Positions 39,118-48,230 of a DNA stretch of 64,000 nucleotides are shown here, in pieces (position 1 is the stretch's first letter; every line of letters starts with the position of its first letter). The position numbers and the translations under genes are program-made. The DNA is from Clostridium sp. Marseille-Q2269. Lineage in GTDB: Bacteria > Bacillota > Clostridia > Clostridiales > Clostridiaceae. The stretch lies in assembly GCF_943736985.1 (NCBI RefSeq), contig NZ_CALSFS010000001.1:62001-126000 (forward strand), written 5' to 3'. The notes under the pieces were generated by a model. The model did no database searches. It was not told the DNA's origin and worked only from the letters and a program-made list of their open reading frames with translations.

Positions 39118-39502
39118 TAAAGATATATACTTATAAGGAGAATAAAAGCTAACATGAAATATTCATGTTAGCTTTATTTAAATATATGGGTATATTAGAT
39201 AAATTCACACAAAATGAAATAAAGAAAATATTAAGAAGGTCCTTTATATAATGTGAGCAATGATAGAATATTAAGTGAAGTATAAGTCTATGCAAGGAAA
39301 GTAATTGAGTAGAAGCTATTACACTGAGTTATAGCTATGATTTATTACATATGAATTTAAAATCATTTGGATTACAAAATATTTTATTAGATTATTCTAA
39401 TATTTATGTTAGAATATTAAATGTACTTTATGCAATAAATAATAAAATTAGCATTATTAGATGAAGAAAAACTTTTAATAGATAACATAGGAGAGATAAA
39501 AG
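39118..39502 (+). other. 385-base gap between dacF and scpA
   Basis: A terminator hairpin AAAGCTAACATGAA/TTCATGTTAGCTTT lies at 39147-39176, followed by ATTTAAA. After it the sequence has no coding frame above about 22 codons (39186-39254, MGILDKFTQNEIKKIL...), which may be debris of a lost gene. No other signal is seen. Confidence 0.55.
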
Positions 39503-40246
39503 ATGCCATTAAATATAAAAATACATAATTTTGACGGACCATTCGATTTGTTATTGCACCTGATTAAAAAAAATAAAATGGAAATATATGATGTTAGTAT
39601 ATATGAAATAACAAATCAATATTTACAATACTTAAATGAAATGGAAGAGCTAGATTTGGAAATAACTTCAGAGTTTATAGTTATGGCAGCTACTTTGATT
39701 GAAATAAAATCTAAATATTTATTACCTAAACAAGAAGAAGAAAAGGAGGAAGAAAATGATCCTCAAAAGGAACTTTTAAATAAGCTTTTAGAATATAAAA
39801 AATTTAAAATGGCTGCAGAATTTTTTAAAATTCGTCAAAAAATTAGTGGCGTGTCCTTTAGTAAAAGACCAGAGATTATAGAAGTTAGGAATAAGGAAAC
39901 AACAACAGATGAATTACTTAGAAATGTAACAATGTTAAGTTTATATAATACATATAATGATTTAATTACTCAGTATTCAAATAAAATGAATGAGAATTTG
40001 GAGTTTAAAGGTAAAATACATCTGGATAAATATAAAATAGAAGATAAAATACAATATATAGGTAAAAAAATAAACTCAAAAGAAAAATGGCTTTTTTCTG
40101 ATTTTATAAAACAATGTAGCTGTAAAATGGAGATAGTAGTAACTTTTCTAGCCATACTAGAACTTATAAAATTAAAAACTATACAAGTATACCAATCTAA
40201 CAATTTTAATGATATATATATAGAAAGAGGCGTTGTAGTTGAATAA
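39503..40246 (+). CDS. scpA: segregation and condensation protein A
   Basis: The kleisin (247 residues) has the diagnostic start [31 protein letters not shown] and the winged C-terminal domain. ScpA bridges SMC heads with ScpB in the bacterial condensin. Its gene overlaps scpB by 8 bases. Confidence 0.96.
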   Translation: MPLNIKIHNFDGPFDLLLHLIKKNKMEIYDVSIYEITNQYLQYLNEMEELDLEITSEFIVMAATLIEIKSKYLLPKQEEEKEEENDPQKELLNKLLEYKKFKMAAEFFKIRQKISGVSFSKRPEIIEVRNKETTTDELLRNVTMLSLYNTYNDLITQYSNKMNENLEFKGKIHLDKYKIEDKIQYIGKKINSKEKWLFSDFIKQCSCKMEIVVTFLAILELIKLKTIQVYQSNNFNDIYIERGVVVE

Positions 40247-40820
40247 GAATTATCAAGAACAATTAGAAATAAATGAGGTGTCTCAAAAAAATAAATATAA
40301 ATCTATAATAGAATCACTATTATTTATGAGTGGAGAACCTATTAGTATAAAAGAATTAGCATCTATACTCAATTGTAAACAAGATAAAATAGATATATTA
40401 ATTAGAGATATGAAAAAAAATTATGATGATGAACATAGAGGTATAAAATTATTAATTCATAATAAGTCTATTCAATTAGTTACTAAACCTGAAAATAGTA
40501 CATATGTAGAAAAACTATTAAAAACTAATGTTAGACAATCTTTATCACAAGCAGCATTAGAAACATTGTCAATTATTGCATATAAACAACCAATAACTAG
40601 AGTCGCCATAGACGAAATAAGAGGTGTAAAAAGCGATAGAGCTATATATACATTGTTAGAGAAAAGTATAATAAAAGAATGTGGTAAATTAGATGTGCCA
40701 GGTAGACCTATTTTATATGGAACTACGGAAGAATTTTTGAAATTTTTTGGATTAGATAATATAGGAACTATTCCCAATTTAGAAGATCTAATAAAAGAGT
40801 TTGGTGAAGAGGAAAGTTAA
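40239..40820 (+). CDS. scpB: segregation and condensation protein B
   Basis: The 193-residue protein has two winged-helix domains, with [19 protein letters not shown] and [25 protein letters not shown]. It is the partner of ScpA in the SMC complex. The start is TTG 40239, inside the end of scpA, after AGAGG; no better start is present. A terminator follows. Confidence 0.95.
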   Translation: MNKNYQEQLEINEVSQKNKYKSIIESLLFMSGEPISIKELASILNCKQDKIDILIRDMKKNYDDEHRGIKLLIHNKSIQLVTKPENSTYVEKLLKTNVRQSLSQAALETLSIIAYKQPITRVAIDEIRGVKSDRAIYTLLEKSIIKECGKLDVPGRPILYGTTEEFLKFFGLDNIGTIPNLEDLIKEFGEEES

Positions 40821-40835
40821 ACAAAAGTAAATATA

Positions 40836-40873
40836 AAGAAAGCCCATTGAATATGTATAAGGGCTTTCTTTTC
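40836..40873. terminator. bidirectional terminator between scpB and ytfJ
   Basis: AAAGAAAGCCC pairs with GGGCTTTCTTT (40836-40873) around a loop of 15-16 bases. It separates convergent scpB (+) and ytfJ (-). Confidence 0.88.
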
Positions 40874-40875
40874 AC

Positions 40876-41310
40876 TTAATTATTATTGGAATTGCAATCA
40901 CAGTTAGAATTTTCAGTAGAATCATCTTCATTTTTATTGCATCCAAATTTGTCTTTTAACATATCCATTATTTGAGGAACATTATCTATTAACTTTTCAT
41001 AAGTATTTTTATGATCCACAGATAAAAGTCTTATTTGATCTTGTTTTATAACTAAGAAAGCTACTGGTTTTACAGTAACACCAGCCCCTGAACCACCACC
41101 AAAAGGATAATTCATGTCATTTTCATTTTGTTTTTCAGATAGATATTCAGAACCACCTGAAGCAAATCCAAAGGAAACTTTAGATATAGGTACAATGGTA
41201 GTTCCATCAGGACTATTTAAAGCATCTCCAACAATTGTATTTACGTCTATCATATCTTTTATACTTTCCATGGTATTTTTCATTAAATTTTCAATAGGAT
41301 GATTATCCAT
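40876..41310 (-). CDS. ytfJ: GerW family sporulation protein YtfJ
   Basis: The 144-residue protein has the GerW/YtfJ core DANTIVGDALNSPDGTTIVPISKVSFGFASGGSEY-type motif (partly: VGDALNSPDGTTIVPISKV), then PFGGGSGAGVTVKPVAFLVI. In Bacillus the protein is made under SigF in the forespore and is needed for spore germination with cortex lytic enzymes. AGGAGG precedes the ATG. It forms a minus-strand pair with the DUF2953 gene upstream. Confidence 0.93.
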   Translation of the reverse strand: MDNHPIENLMKNTMESIKDMIDVNTIVGDALNSPDGTTIVPISKVSFGFASGGSEYLSEKQNENDMNYPFGGGSGAGVTVKPVAFLVIKQDQIRLLSVDHKNTYEKLIDNVPQIMDMLKDKFGCNKNEDDSTENSNCDCNSNNN

Positions 41311-41378
41311 AAAAAAACCTCCTCATATAATTTACTAATAGAATGTTTATTTTCTAAAAATTTATTAACAAATCTATT

Positions 41379-41900
41379 TTATGCCTTTTTCAGATTTTTA
41401 TAATTAATTTTATATGAAATATATATATATATAATTTTTACCAAACTTATATATAATATACCTTTAAACTTAAAATCTAAAAAATTCCTATTTTTAAATA
41501 GAGGAGTTATATTATAATTAAAATTTTTAACTTTAAATATTCGGCATAAAAAATTATAGATCTGAGGTAATATACTTTGTAAAAATCCATAAATAATAGC
41601 TGAATAAGCTGCATCATCTAGATCATAGTCTAGCAATGCTTTAATAATCACTTTAGGCTTAAATTTACAATTTTCTAAAGTGATTTTTAAAGCATTTTTT
41701 TTATTATTAAATTTTTTATTATTAGTTTTTTTACTAAAACTTTTATCTTCTTTATTTTTATGCTTATAGTTTTGTTTTTTTAAAAGAAAATTGTATAAAT
41801 ATATATTTAGCTCCTTATTGTGATAAAAAATAGTTAATTTTAAAGGTATAGTGAGAATAAGTATAAAAATTATAAATATAGAAATAATAAAAAAAAGCAT
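41379..41900 (-). CDS. DUF2953 protein (YtfI-like)
   Basis: The 173-residue protein has an N-terminal membrane helix (residues 1-20), the beta-type PLKLTIFYHNKELNIYLYNFLLK segment (part shown), a lysine/asparagine-rich middle and a C-terminal hydrophobic stretch. The family gene usually lies just before ytfJ and is co-expressed in sporulation. The function is unknown. A run of AT-rich codons makes its composition extreme. Confidence 0.75.
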   Translation of the reverse strand: MLFFIISIFIIFILILTIPLKLTIFYHNKELNIYLYNFLLKKQNYKHKNKEDKSFSKKTNNKKFNNKKNALKITLENCKFKPKVIIKALLDYDLDDAAYSAIIYGFLQSILPQIYNFLCRIFKVKNFNYNITPLFKNRNFLDFKFKGILYISLVKIIYIYISYKINYKNLKKA

Positions 41901-42079
41901 GTTAAACTCCTCCTAGAATTTAAATATTATAAATTATTGCCAATAAATTTAAAAAATATAACTATTGATTTATGTAAACATATAAAAAATTATGTTAAGT
42001 AACTAAAAAAGTAAACCCCAAAACTACTTATTAAAAAATAATAAATAATAAATACAAAAATAAGTGGAGTGTGAACAAA

Positions 42080-43216
42080 ATGAAAAAAACTCTAAAAAAC
42101 AAATTTATATTAATACTTTGTACAATATTTATAATTACAATAATACCAACAAAGGTCTATGGAAAAGAAGAATTAAGGAAAAATAAGCCTCCTCATATTG
42201 ATGCTAGATGCGCTATTGCAATGGATAAAAATACTGGAATAGTGTTATATGAAAAATCAGCCAATGAAATAGTTCCTATTGCAAGTACCACAAAAATAAT
42301 GACCACATTAGTGGCAATAAAATATGGAGACTTGGATAGAAAAATAGAAATATCTGAAAATGCAGATAAAATAAAAGGGTCTGTAGTAGGATATAAAAAA
42401 GGTGATAAAGTAACATTAAGAGAATTACTTTATGGTCTTATGCTAAGATCAGGGAATGATGCAGCTATTGCTATAGCAGAAGGAATAGCTGGAAGTGTAG
42501 AGGGATTTGCTAAACTTATGAATGAATATGCTAGCGAAATAGGTCTTTTGAATTCTCACTTTGTAACCCCTCATGGCTTAGATAGAGATGAACATTATTC
42601 TACCGCATATGATTTAGCACTAGCTACAGCTACAGCTAAAAGGTATGAAATATTCAACCAAATAGTTTCTTCAAAAGATGTAAAAAAAGAAGAATACGAT
42701 TTTACAAGAGATTATCATAATATAAACAAAATACTTTGGAAGATACCAGAAGCAGATGGAGTTAAAACAGGATATACTGGTAAGGCAGGAAAATGTTTAG
42801 TAACATCTTCCAAAATTAATAATAATGATATTATAATAGTAGTTTTAAACTGTACTCCTAGATGGAATGAAACAGCTAAGATACACGACTATGTTAAAGA
42901 TACTTATGATTTTAAAAAGATATGTAATAAAGGTGATGTTCTAGATCAAGCTGTATTTGATGAAGGTTCTGTAAATATAATAGCAGATAAAGATATAGTT
43001 ATTCCCTTTAAAAATGGAAAAGATTATTCTATAAAAATAAATAAACCTAAAGAATTAAATTGGAAAGTAAAAAAGGGAGAAGATTTTGGATCTCTTTCTA
43101 TATTAAATGGTAACGAATTAATATATACTAAGAAACTTAAAGCAGGAAATAATTTATCTAAAGGTGGTATAAAAAACTGGTTCTTAAACAAGAAAAAATG
43201 TAGATCTAATAAATAA
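42080..43216 (+). CDS. D-alanyl-D-alanine carboxypeptidase, second copy
   Basis: It has 378 residues, a signal peptide (cut near KVYG|KE), SxxK in ASTTKIMTT, SGN in RSGNDAAIAIAEGIAG and KTG in GVKTGYTGKAGKC. The C-terminal beta domain is shorter than in DacF. It is probably the DacB-like, sporulation-linked type, because it lies beside ytfJ/ytfI, but this is inference. GTG 42071 lies too close to GGAG; ATG 42080 is used. A symmetrical terminator follows. Confidence 0.93.
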   Translation: MKKTLKNKFILILCTIFIITIIPTKVYGKEELRKNKPPHIDARCAIAMDKNTGIVLYEKSANEIVPIASTTKIMTTLVAIKYGDLDRKIEISENADKIKGSVVGYKKGDKVTLRELLYGLMLRSGNDAAIAIAEGIAGSVEGFAKLMNEYASEIGLLNSHFVTPHGLDRDEHYSTAYDLALATATAKRYEIFNQIVSSKDVKKEEYDFTRDYHNINKILWKIPEADGVKTGYTGKAGKCLVTSSKINNNDIIIVVLNCTPRWNETAKIHDYVKDTYDFKKICNKGDVLDQAVFDEGSVNIIADKDIVIPFKNGKDYSIKINKPKELNWKVKKGEDFGSLSILNGNELIYTKKLKAGNNLSKGGIKNWFLNKKKCRSNK

Positions 43217-43267
43217 TAGTAAAGCTGTTATTTTAGAATAAGTTATAAAATAACAGCTTTACTATTT
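43213..43267. terminator. bidirectional terminator between convergent genes
   Basis: AATAGTAAAGCTGTTATTTTA (43213-) pairs with TAAAATAACAGCTTTACTATT over about 20 bp; strong on both strands. Confidence 0.92.
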
Positions 43268-44362
43268 CTATTTTTTATTTAATTTTATTTCTATGTATTT
43301 ATCTAAATAAATTTTTATAATGGCTGCAATAGGTACAGATAAAAACATTCCCATTACACCAAAAGTTCCGCCCCCAATGGTTATAGCAAATATTATCCAT
43401 ATTGGACTTAATCCAACTTGATTTCCAAGAATTTTAGGTCCTAAATACCAACCATCAAATTGTTGAAGTATTATTATAAAGATTAATACCCACATTGCTT
43501 TTATATAGTTAAAAAATAATGTTATTATAAAAGCAGGAATCATTCCTATGAAAGGCCCAAAATAAGGAATCATATTTGTAATTCCAACAATAAAAGATAT
43601 TAAAGCAGCGTAAGGAACTTTCATGATAGTTAGTCCTACAAAGCACATTAGACCTATTATTAAAGAATCTATAGATTTGCCTATTATGTATTTTGAAAAA
43701 ACCACATCCACTTCTTTAAAAAAACTTAAAATTTTGCAATATTTTTTTTCACCAAACAATGCTAATATAAATTTTTTAAAATTTCCTATAAGACTTTCTT
43801 TATCCAATAAAAAGTATATAGAAATAATCAATCCAAATACAAATTTAAGTAAAAATGAAGTGAATTTTATTGTAGTATTTAAAAATGTATTTATGAATGT
43901 ATTAGTCAAATTAGATATATTATTTAATAAATTTGGGATATTACTACTTATTTGAGAGTTCTCCATTAATATACTATATACCTTTGAATATTTTACATTA
44001 TTGTTAAACCACTTAATAGTCTGATTAATATAATCTGGACTATGACTAAAAAGATCACCGATATTCTTTATGATCTTAGGAACAAATGTGTTTACAAATA
44101 ATATTAAAAATCCTATTACAATTATGTAAGTTATTATAATACTAACAATCCTTTTAAATTTAAATTTACTTTGAAAGTATTTCATTAATGGATTTAATAT
44201 ATAAGCAATTCCAAAAGCCCATATAAAAGGAATTAATAATGATACAAAAGATTTTATAAAAGAATAAATATCTTCTATATTGTTTATAAATTTTAAAAGT
44301 AAAAAAGATATAATTATTATAGGGATAAACTCTAAAAATGGTATTTTTTTATTTCTTGTCAC
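43268..44362 (-). CDS. AI-2E family transporter
   Basis: This is a membrane protein of about 364 residues with eight hydrophobic segments. It shows the family motifs IYFLLDKESLIGNFKKFI, GKSIDSLIIGLMCFVGLTIMKVPYA, GITNMIPYFGPFIGMIPA and GPKILGNQVGLSPIWIIFAITIGGG (parts). The family includes TqsA and other exporters and YtvI; the substrate is unknown. The frame opens with ATG 44377, but GGAGG lies across it; GTG 44362, eight bases later, is the better start. Confidence 0.9.
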   Translation of the reverse strand: MTRNKKIPFLEFIPIIIISFLLLKFINNIEDIYSFIKSFVSLLIPFIWAFGIAYILNPLMKYFQSKFKFKRIVSIIITYIIVIGFLILFVNTFVPKIIKNIGDLFSHSPDYINQTIKWFNNNVKYSKVYSILMENSQISSNIPNLLNNISNLTNTFINTFLNTTIKFTSFLLKFVFGLIISIYFLLDKESLIGNFKKFILALFGEKKYCKILSFFKEVDVVFSKYIIGKSIDSLIIGLMCFVGLTIMKVPYAALISFIVGITNMIPYFGPFIGMIPAFIITLFFNYIKAMWVLIFIIILQQFDGWYLGPKILGNQVGLSPIWIIFAITIGGGTFGVMGMFLSVPIAAIIKIYLDKYIEIKLNKK

Positions 44363-44592
44363 CTTCTTAACCTCCAATATGGCTAATAATAACCTCTATG
44401 TGCTTTATAAATTTTACTATATTGTAATAAATTTTACAAGCTACATAATACTATAAAATACATAAAAAGCAATTAATATATTGAAGAATTTTAAAATCGT
44501 CTAAACTTTGATTTATCAATATTATTTATAGCGAAATTATATGTTATAATAAAAAACAAATAAATTTATTTTGTAGTTTGGAGGGCGTTAAT

Positions 44593-45480
44593 ATGGATAC
44601 AAGAACTAGAATACTAGGAGGATTATTAGGAGTAGCTTGTGGCGAAGCCTTAGGATTAACATTAGAAAATCTAAATAAGGAAGAAATTAATAAGTATGGA
44701 TACTTAAAAGAAATAGTTGGTGGTGGAGTTTTTGATTTGAAACCAGGATGTACAGTAGATAGTACTTTAATGATGCTATGTGTAGCCAAAGGAATATTAA
44801 ATAGCCCAAAAGATCCCAAAGATAAAATAGGAGATGAATTTATAAAAGTATATAAAGATTTAATAAAGTATGGAGGAGTAACTATAAAGTGTACTATTGA
44901 GAAATTCTTAGAGTGCAAAAATTGGCATGAAGCAAGTTTACATACTAGTGAAGTATTAGCTGGTCAATTTGGTGGTAATGGAAATGGAGCATTAAAAAGG
45001 AGTTTACCAGTAGCTTTATATTATAAAAATTATGATGATATAATGAAAATGACAAAGAAACAAACCCAGATAACTCATAGAAGCAAAATTAATGAAAGGG
45101 CTTGTTGTTTTTATAATACACTAATCTACTATTATATGAATAAATATAATAAAAATGATGCCTTAAAATTGGCACTTAAAGAATTTAGTGAATTTCAACA
45201 AATAATGAGTATAAATAAATACACATTAAATTCATCTTTATTTGTAGTAGATTCATTAATATGTGCAGTTTGGACATTTATGAACACAAATTCTGCAGAA
45301 GAGGCTATATGTGAAGCCGTAAATTTAAGTGGAGATGCATGTGGAAGTATAGGATCAATAACCGGAGGGTTAGCAGGAGTATATTATGGATATAGTGCTT
45401 TGCCGAAAAGATGGACAAGTATAATAGACAAAAAACAAGATTTATTAGATATTTCTATAAAATTAAACCAAGACATTTAA
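44593..45480 (+). CDS. ADP-ribosylglycohydrolase-like protein with degenerate metal site
   Basis: The protein of 295 residues matches the DraG/ARH family along its length: LGGLLGVACGEALGLTLE, GNGALKRSLPVALYY, QITHRSKINERA and GSIGSITGGLAGVYYG. The metal ligands are changed: the family TDDT motif reads TVDST (54-58) and the C-terminal GDTDT motif reads GDACG (247-251). It may bind rather than cleave ADP-ribose, or be a drifting paralog. GGAGGG supports ATG 44593; the frame is open from 44578. It is a single gene. Confidence 0.8.
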   Translation: MDTRTRILGGLLGVACGEALGLTLENLNKEEINKYGYLKEIVGGGVFDLKPGCTVDSTLMMLCVAKGILNSPKDPKDKIGDEFIKVYKDLIKYGGVTIKCTIEKFLECKNWHEASLHTSEVLAGQFGGNGNGALKRSLPVALYYKNYDDIMKMTKKQTQITHRSKINERACCFYNTLIYYYMNKYNKNDALKLALKEFSEFQQIMSINKYTLNSSLFVVDSLICAVWTFMNTNSAEEAICEAVNLSGDACGSIGSITGGLAGVYYGYSALPKRWTSIIDKKQDLLDISIKLNQDI

Positions 45481-45822
45481 ATTAGTTATCAATAGGATTA
45501 TATTTATGTATAATAAAATTCCATAATAAAAAAACTGTAGTTTAAAAATTATAATATTTTTTTATAACCACAGTTTTTTTATTATGGAAAATTCATATTG
45601 ATTTATTATGTTTTTAGTTAAAAAATGAATAATTATTGATAAATGATTATCAATAATACAAGCAAATATATTTAAATTTCAATAAAACACTGTTTAAATG
45701 AATGAATAGCCTTTTGCATTAATTAATTTTCTGAAATGTGTTAATTTTCTAAAGAATTTATAGTATAATATAAAATAAAAAAAATAAATAAGTTTTTTAA
45801 ATATGGGAAGGGGAGTATAGCT
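45481..45822 (+). other. 342-base gap: inverted repeat and hydrogenase promoter region
   Basis: It contains a long inverted repeat (45518-45594), in which CCATAATAAAAAAACTGT pairs with ACAGTTTTTTTATTATGG; this should work as a terminator in both directions. It also holds the promoter region of the hydrogenase operon (-10 candidate TATAAT 45764-45769). Confidence 0.7.
45738..45755 (+). promoter_or_regulatory. possible Rex operator before hydC
   Basis: GTGTTAATTTTCTAAAGA fits the Rex consensus TTGTTAANNNNTTAACAA at 10 of 14 fixed positions, with a full TGTTAA half. It lies just upstream of a -10 box TATAAT (45764-45769). Rex regulation of NADH-linked hydrogenases is common in clostridia. The match is only moderate. 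Confidence 0.3.
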
Positions 45823-46302
45823 ATGTGTTCTAATGAATTAATAAATACTAAATTTGAAGAACTAGAACAATATATCAATAATATATCCAATAAGAAAGGT
45901 TCCCTTATACAAGTTCTACATAAAGCGCAACATATTTTTGGATATCTTCCAAATGAAGTCCAAGAATTTGTAGCTAAAAAGTTAAACATTCCTGTTTCTA
46001 AGGTTTATGGTGTTATAACATTTTATTCTTATTTCACTACAGAACCAAATGGTGAAACCGTTATAAACGTCTGTATGGGCACAGCTTGCTTTGTAAAGGG
46101 AGCTGGAGAGATACTTTCAGAATTTGAAAAGAAATTAGATATAAAAGTAGGTGAAACCACTCAAACTGGTAAATTTACTCTACAAGTTTTAAGATGTGTA
46201 GGTGCCTGTGGATTAGCTCCAGTTGTTACAATTAATGACAAGGTATATGGACATTTTAATAAAAATCAAGTAGATGAAATATTAAAGGAATATGGTGCAT
46301 AG
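45823..46302 (+). CDS. hydC: NADH-linked hydrogenase subunit, NuoE-like (HydC)
   Basis: The 159-residue thioredoxin-like [2Fe-2S] protein carries the ligands CMGTAC and CVGACGLAP. It is the small subunit passing electrons between NADH dehydrogenase-type HydB and the hydrogenase. The first gene of a three-gene operon; the next gene's ribosome site starts at its stop codon. Gene names of this complex vary between species. Confidence 0.92.
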   Translation: MCSNELINTKFEELEQYINNISNKKGSLIQVLHKAQHIFGYLPNEVQEFVAKKLNIPVSKVYGVITFYSYFTTEPNGETVINVCMGTACFVKGAGEILSEFEKKLDIKVGETTQTGKFTLQVLRCVGACGLAPVVTINDKVYGHFNKNQVDEILKEYGA

Positions 46303-46315
46303 GAGGAGCATATCT

Positions 46316-48211
46316 ATGAAAAAAATTAATTCTTATGAAGAGTTGAAAAATTATCATCATGACTATAAAGATCTGCTAAAAAGTAGACATACTACTCATA
46401 AAGATGAAACAGCAGTGGAACATAAAAAATGTGAAAGACTTATATTAGTATGTGGTGGTACAGGATGTAAATCCGCTGATAGTGATAAAATTGTAGAAAA
46501 TTTACAAAACGAAATAGATATACTAGGACTTAGTGAAGAAATAAAAGTTTCTATTACTGGTTGTTTTGGATTTTGTGAAAAAGGACCTATAGTTAAAATA
46601 AATCCAGATAACGTATTTTATGTTAAAGTAACACCAGAAGATGCTAAGGAAATAGCTGAAAAGCATTTACTTACAGATGAAATAGTAGAAAGATTACTTT
46701 ACGAAGAACCCACCCTTAAACAAAAGGTAAAAAGACAAGATGAAATGTCTTTTTATAAGAAGCAAAAAAGAATCGCTCTTAGAAATTGCGGACTTATAAA
46801 TCCAGAAGATATAAAAGAATGTATTGGTTCAGAGGGATATTTAGCTTTAGGTAAAGTTTTAAATGAAATGACTCGAGAAAAGTTAATAAAATTAATAACT
46901 GATTCAGGGCTTAGAGGAAGAGGTGGTGGTGGCTTCTCAACAGGCAAAAAATGGAGTTTCGGTCGAATGGATGATAGTTCTATTAAATATATAATTTGTA
47001 ATGCAGATGAAGGCGATCCAGGTGCTTTTATGGATCGTTCTATATTAGAGGGAGATCCTCATAGTATAATTGAAGCTATGGCTATAGCTGGTTATGCTAT
47101 AGGCGCTTCTGAAGGATGCATATATATAAGAGCAGAATATCCTTTAGCTGTAAATAGATTAAAGATAGCTATGAATCAAGCCAAAGAATGGGGTCTTTTA
47201 GGAGAAAATATTTTAGGTACAAATTTTAGTTTTAATATACAAATAAAGTATGGTGCAGGTGCTTTTGTGTGTGGAGAAGAAACTGCATTAATACATTCTA
47301 TAGAGGGAGAAAGAGGAGAACCTACCTTTAAGCCCCCATTTCCTGCAGAATCAGGTCTTTGGCATAGATCAACGATAGTAAATAATGTAGAAACTTTAGC
47401 AAATATACCTGCCATAATAAATAGAGGATCAGATTGGTACAAATCTATAGGAACAGAAAACTCAAAAGGTACTAAGGTTTTTGCTTTAGCAGGAAAAATA
47501 AACAATGTAGGATTAGTAGAAGTTCCTATGGGAACTACTTTAAGAGAGATAATATATGACATAGGTGGAGGAATAAAAAACGGTAAAAAATTCAAAGCAG
47601 TTCAAACAGGAGGACCTTCAGGTGGATGTATTCCAGCATCTCTTTTAGATATCCCTATGGAGTATGAATCACTAACATCTATAGGTTCTATGATGGGATC
47701 TGGTGGAATGATTGTAATGGATGAAGATAATTGCATGGTGGACATAGCAAAATTTTATCTTGAATTTACTGTAGATGAATCCTGTGGTAAATGTACTCCG
47801 TGTAGGGTAGGTAATAAAAGACTATTAGAAACTTTAATAAATATAACTAATGGCAAAGGTTCAAAAGAGGATTTAAATAAGTTAAGTGAGTTATCACACA
47901 TCATAAAAGATACCTCCTTATGTGGATTAGGACAAACTGCTCCAAATCCAGTGTTAAGTACTATGAGATATTTCATGGATGAATATGAATCCCATGTTAA
48001 TGAAAAAAAATGCCCGTCAGGTACTTGTAAAAATTTACTTCATTATGAAATTACAGATACATGTATTGGGTGTACTAAATGTTCAAGAGGATGTCCAGTA
48101 TCTTGTATAATGGGAAAAGTTAAAGAGAAGCATTTTATAAATCAAGACAAATGTATTAAATGTGGAAACTGTTATAGTGCTTGTCCTGTTAGAGCAATTA
48201 TAAAAAAATAG
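46316..48211 (+). CDS. hydB: NADH-linked hydrogenase subunit, NuoF-like (HydB)
   Basis: It has about 631 residues. An N-terminal thioredoxin-like [2Fe-2S] domain (CGGTGCKS...CFGFCEKGP) precedes the FMN/NADH domain with GLRGRGGGGFSTGKKW, CNADEGDPGAFMDRS, GAGAYVCGEETAL-type (here GAGAFVCGEETAL). The N-3 cluster ESCGKCTPCRVG follows, and a C-terminal 2x[4Fe-4S] ferredoxin domain (CIGCTKCSRGCP, CIKCGNCYSACP). This is the flavin subunit for electron bifurcation or NAD coupling. AGGAGG selects ATG 46316 over 46292. Confidence 0.95.
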   Translation: MKKINSYEELKNYHHDYKDLLKSRHTTHKDETAVEHKKCERLILVCGGTGCKSADSDKIVENLQNEIDILGLSEEIKVSITGCFGFCEKGPIVKINPDNVFYVKVTPEDAKEIAEKHLLTDEIVERLLYEEPTLKQKVKRQDEMSFYKKQKRIALRNCGLINPEDIKECIGSEGYLALGKVLNEMTREKLIKLITDSGLRGRGGGGFSTGKKWSFGRMDDSSIKYIICNADEGDPGAFMDRSILEGDPHSIIEAMAIAGYAIGASEGCIYIRAEYPLAVNRLKIAMNQAKEWGLLGENILGTNFSFNIQIKYGAGAFVCGEETALIHSIEGERGEPTFKPPFPAESGLWHRSTIVNNVETLANIPAIINRGSDWYKSIGTENSKGTKVFALAGKINNVGLVEVPMGTTLREIIYDIGGGIKNGKKFKAVQTGGPSGGCIPASLLDIPMEYESLTSIGSMMGSGGMIVMDEDNCMVDIAKFYLEFTVDESCGKCTPCRVGNKRLLETLINITNGKGSKEDLNKLSELSHIIKDTSLCGLGQTAPNPVLSTMRYFMDEYESHVNEKKCPSGTCKNLLHYEITDTCIGCTKCSRGCPVSCIMGKVKEKHFINQDKCIKCGNCYSACPVRAIIKK

Positions 48212-48230
48212 TAATAAAGAGGTGAATATA

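Noticed and set aside
39186-39254. 22-codon frame MGILDKFTQNEIKK...
   Set aside because: Too short, no ribosome site, no family resemblance.
40472-40777. Minus-strand ORF of 101 codons inside scpB
   Set aside because: Shadow of a well-identified gene, no ribosome site, unlike any family.
47176-47595. Minus-strand ORF of 139 codons
   Set aside because: It is the antisense shadow of hydB, which has all expected motifs in the + frame.
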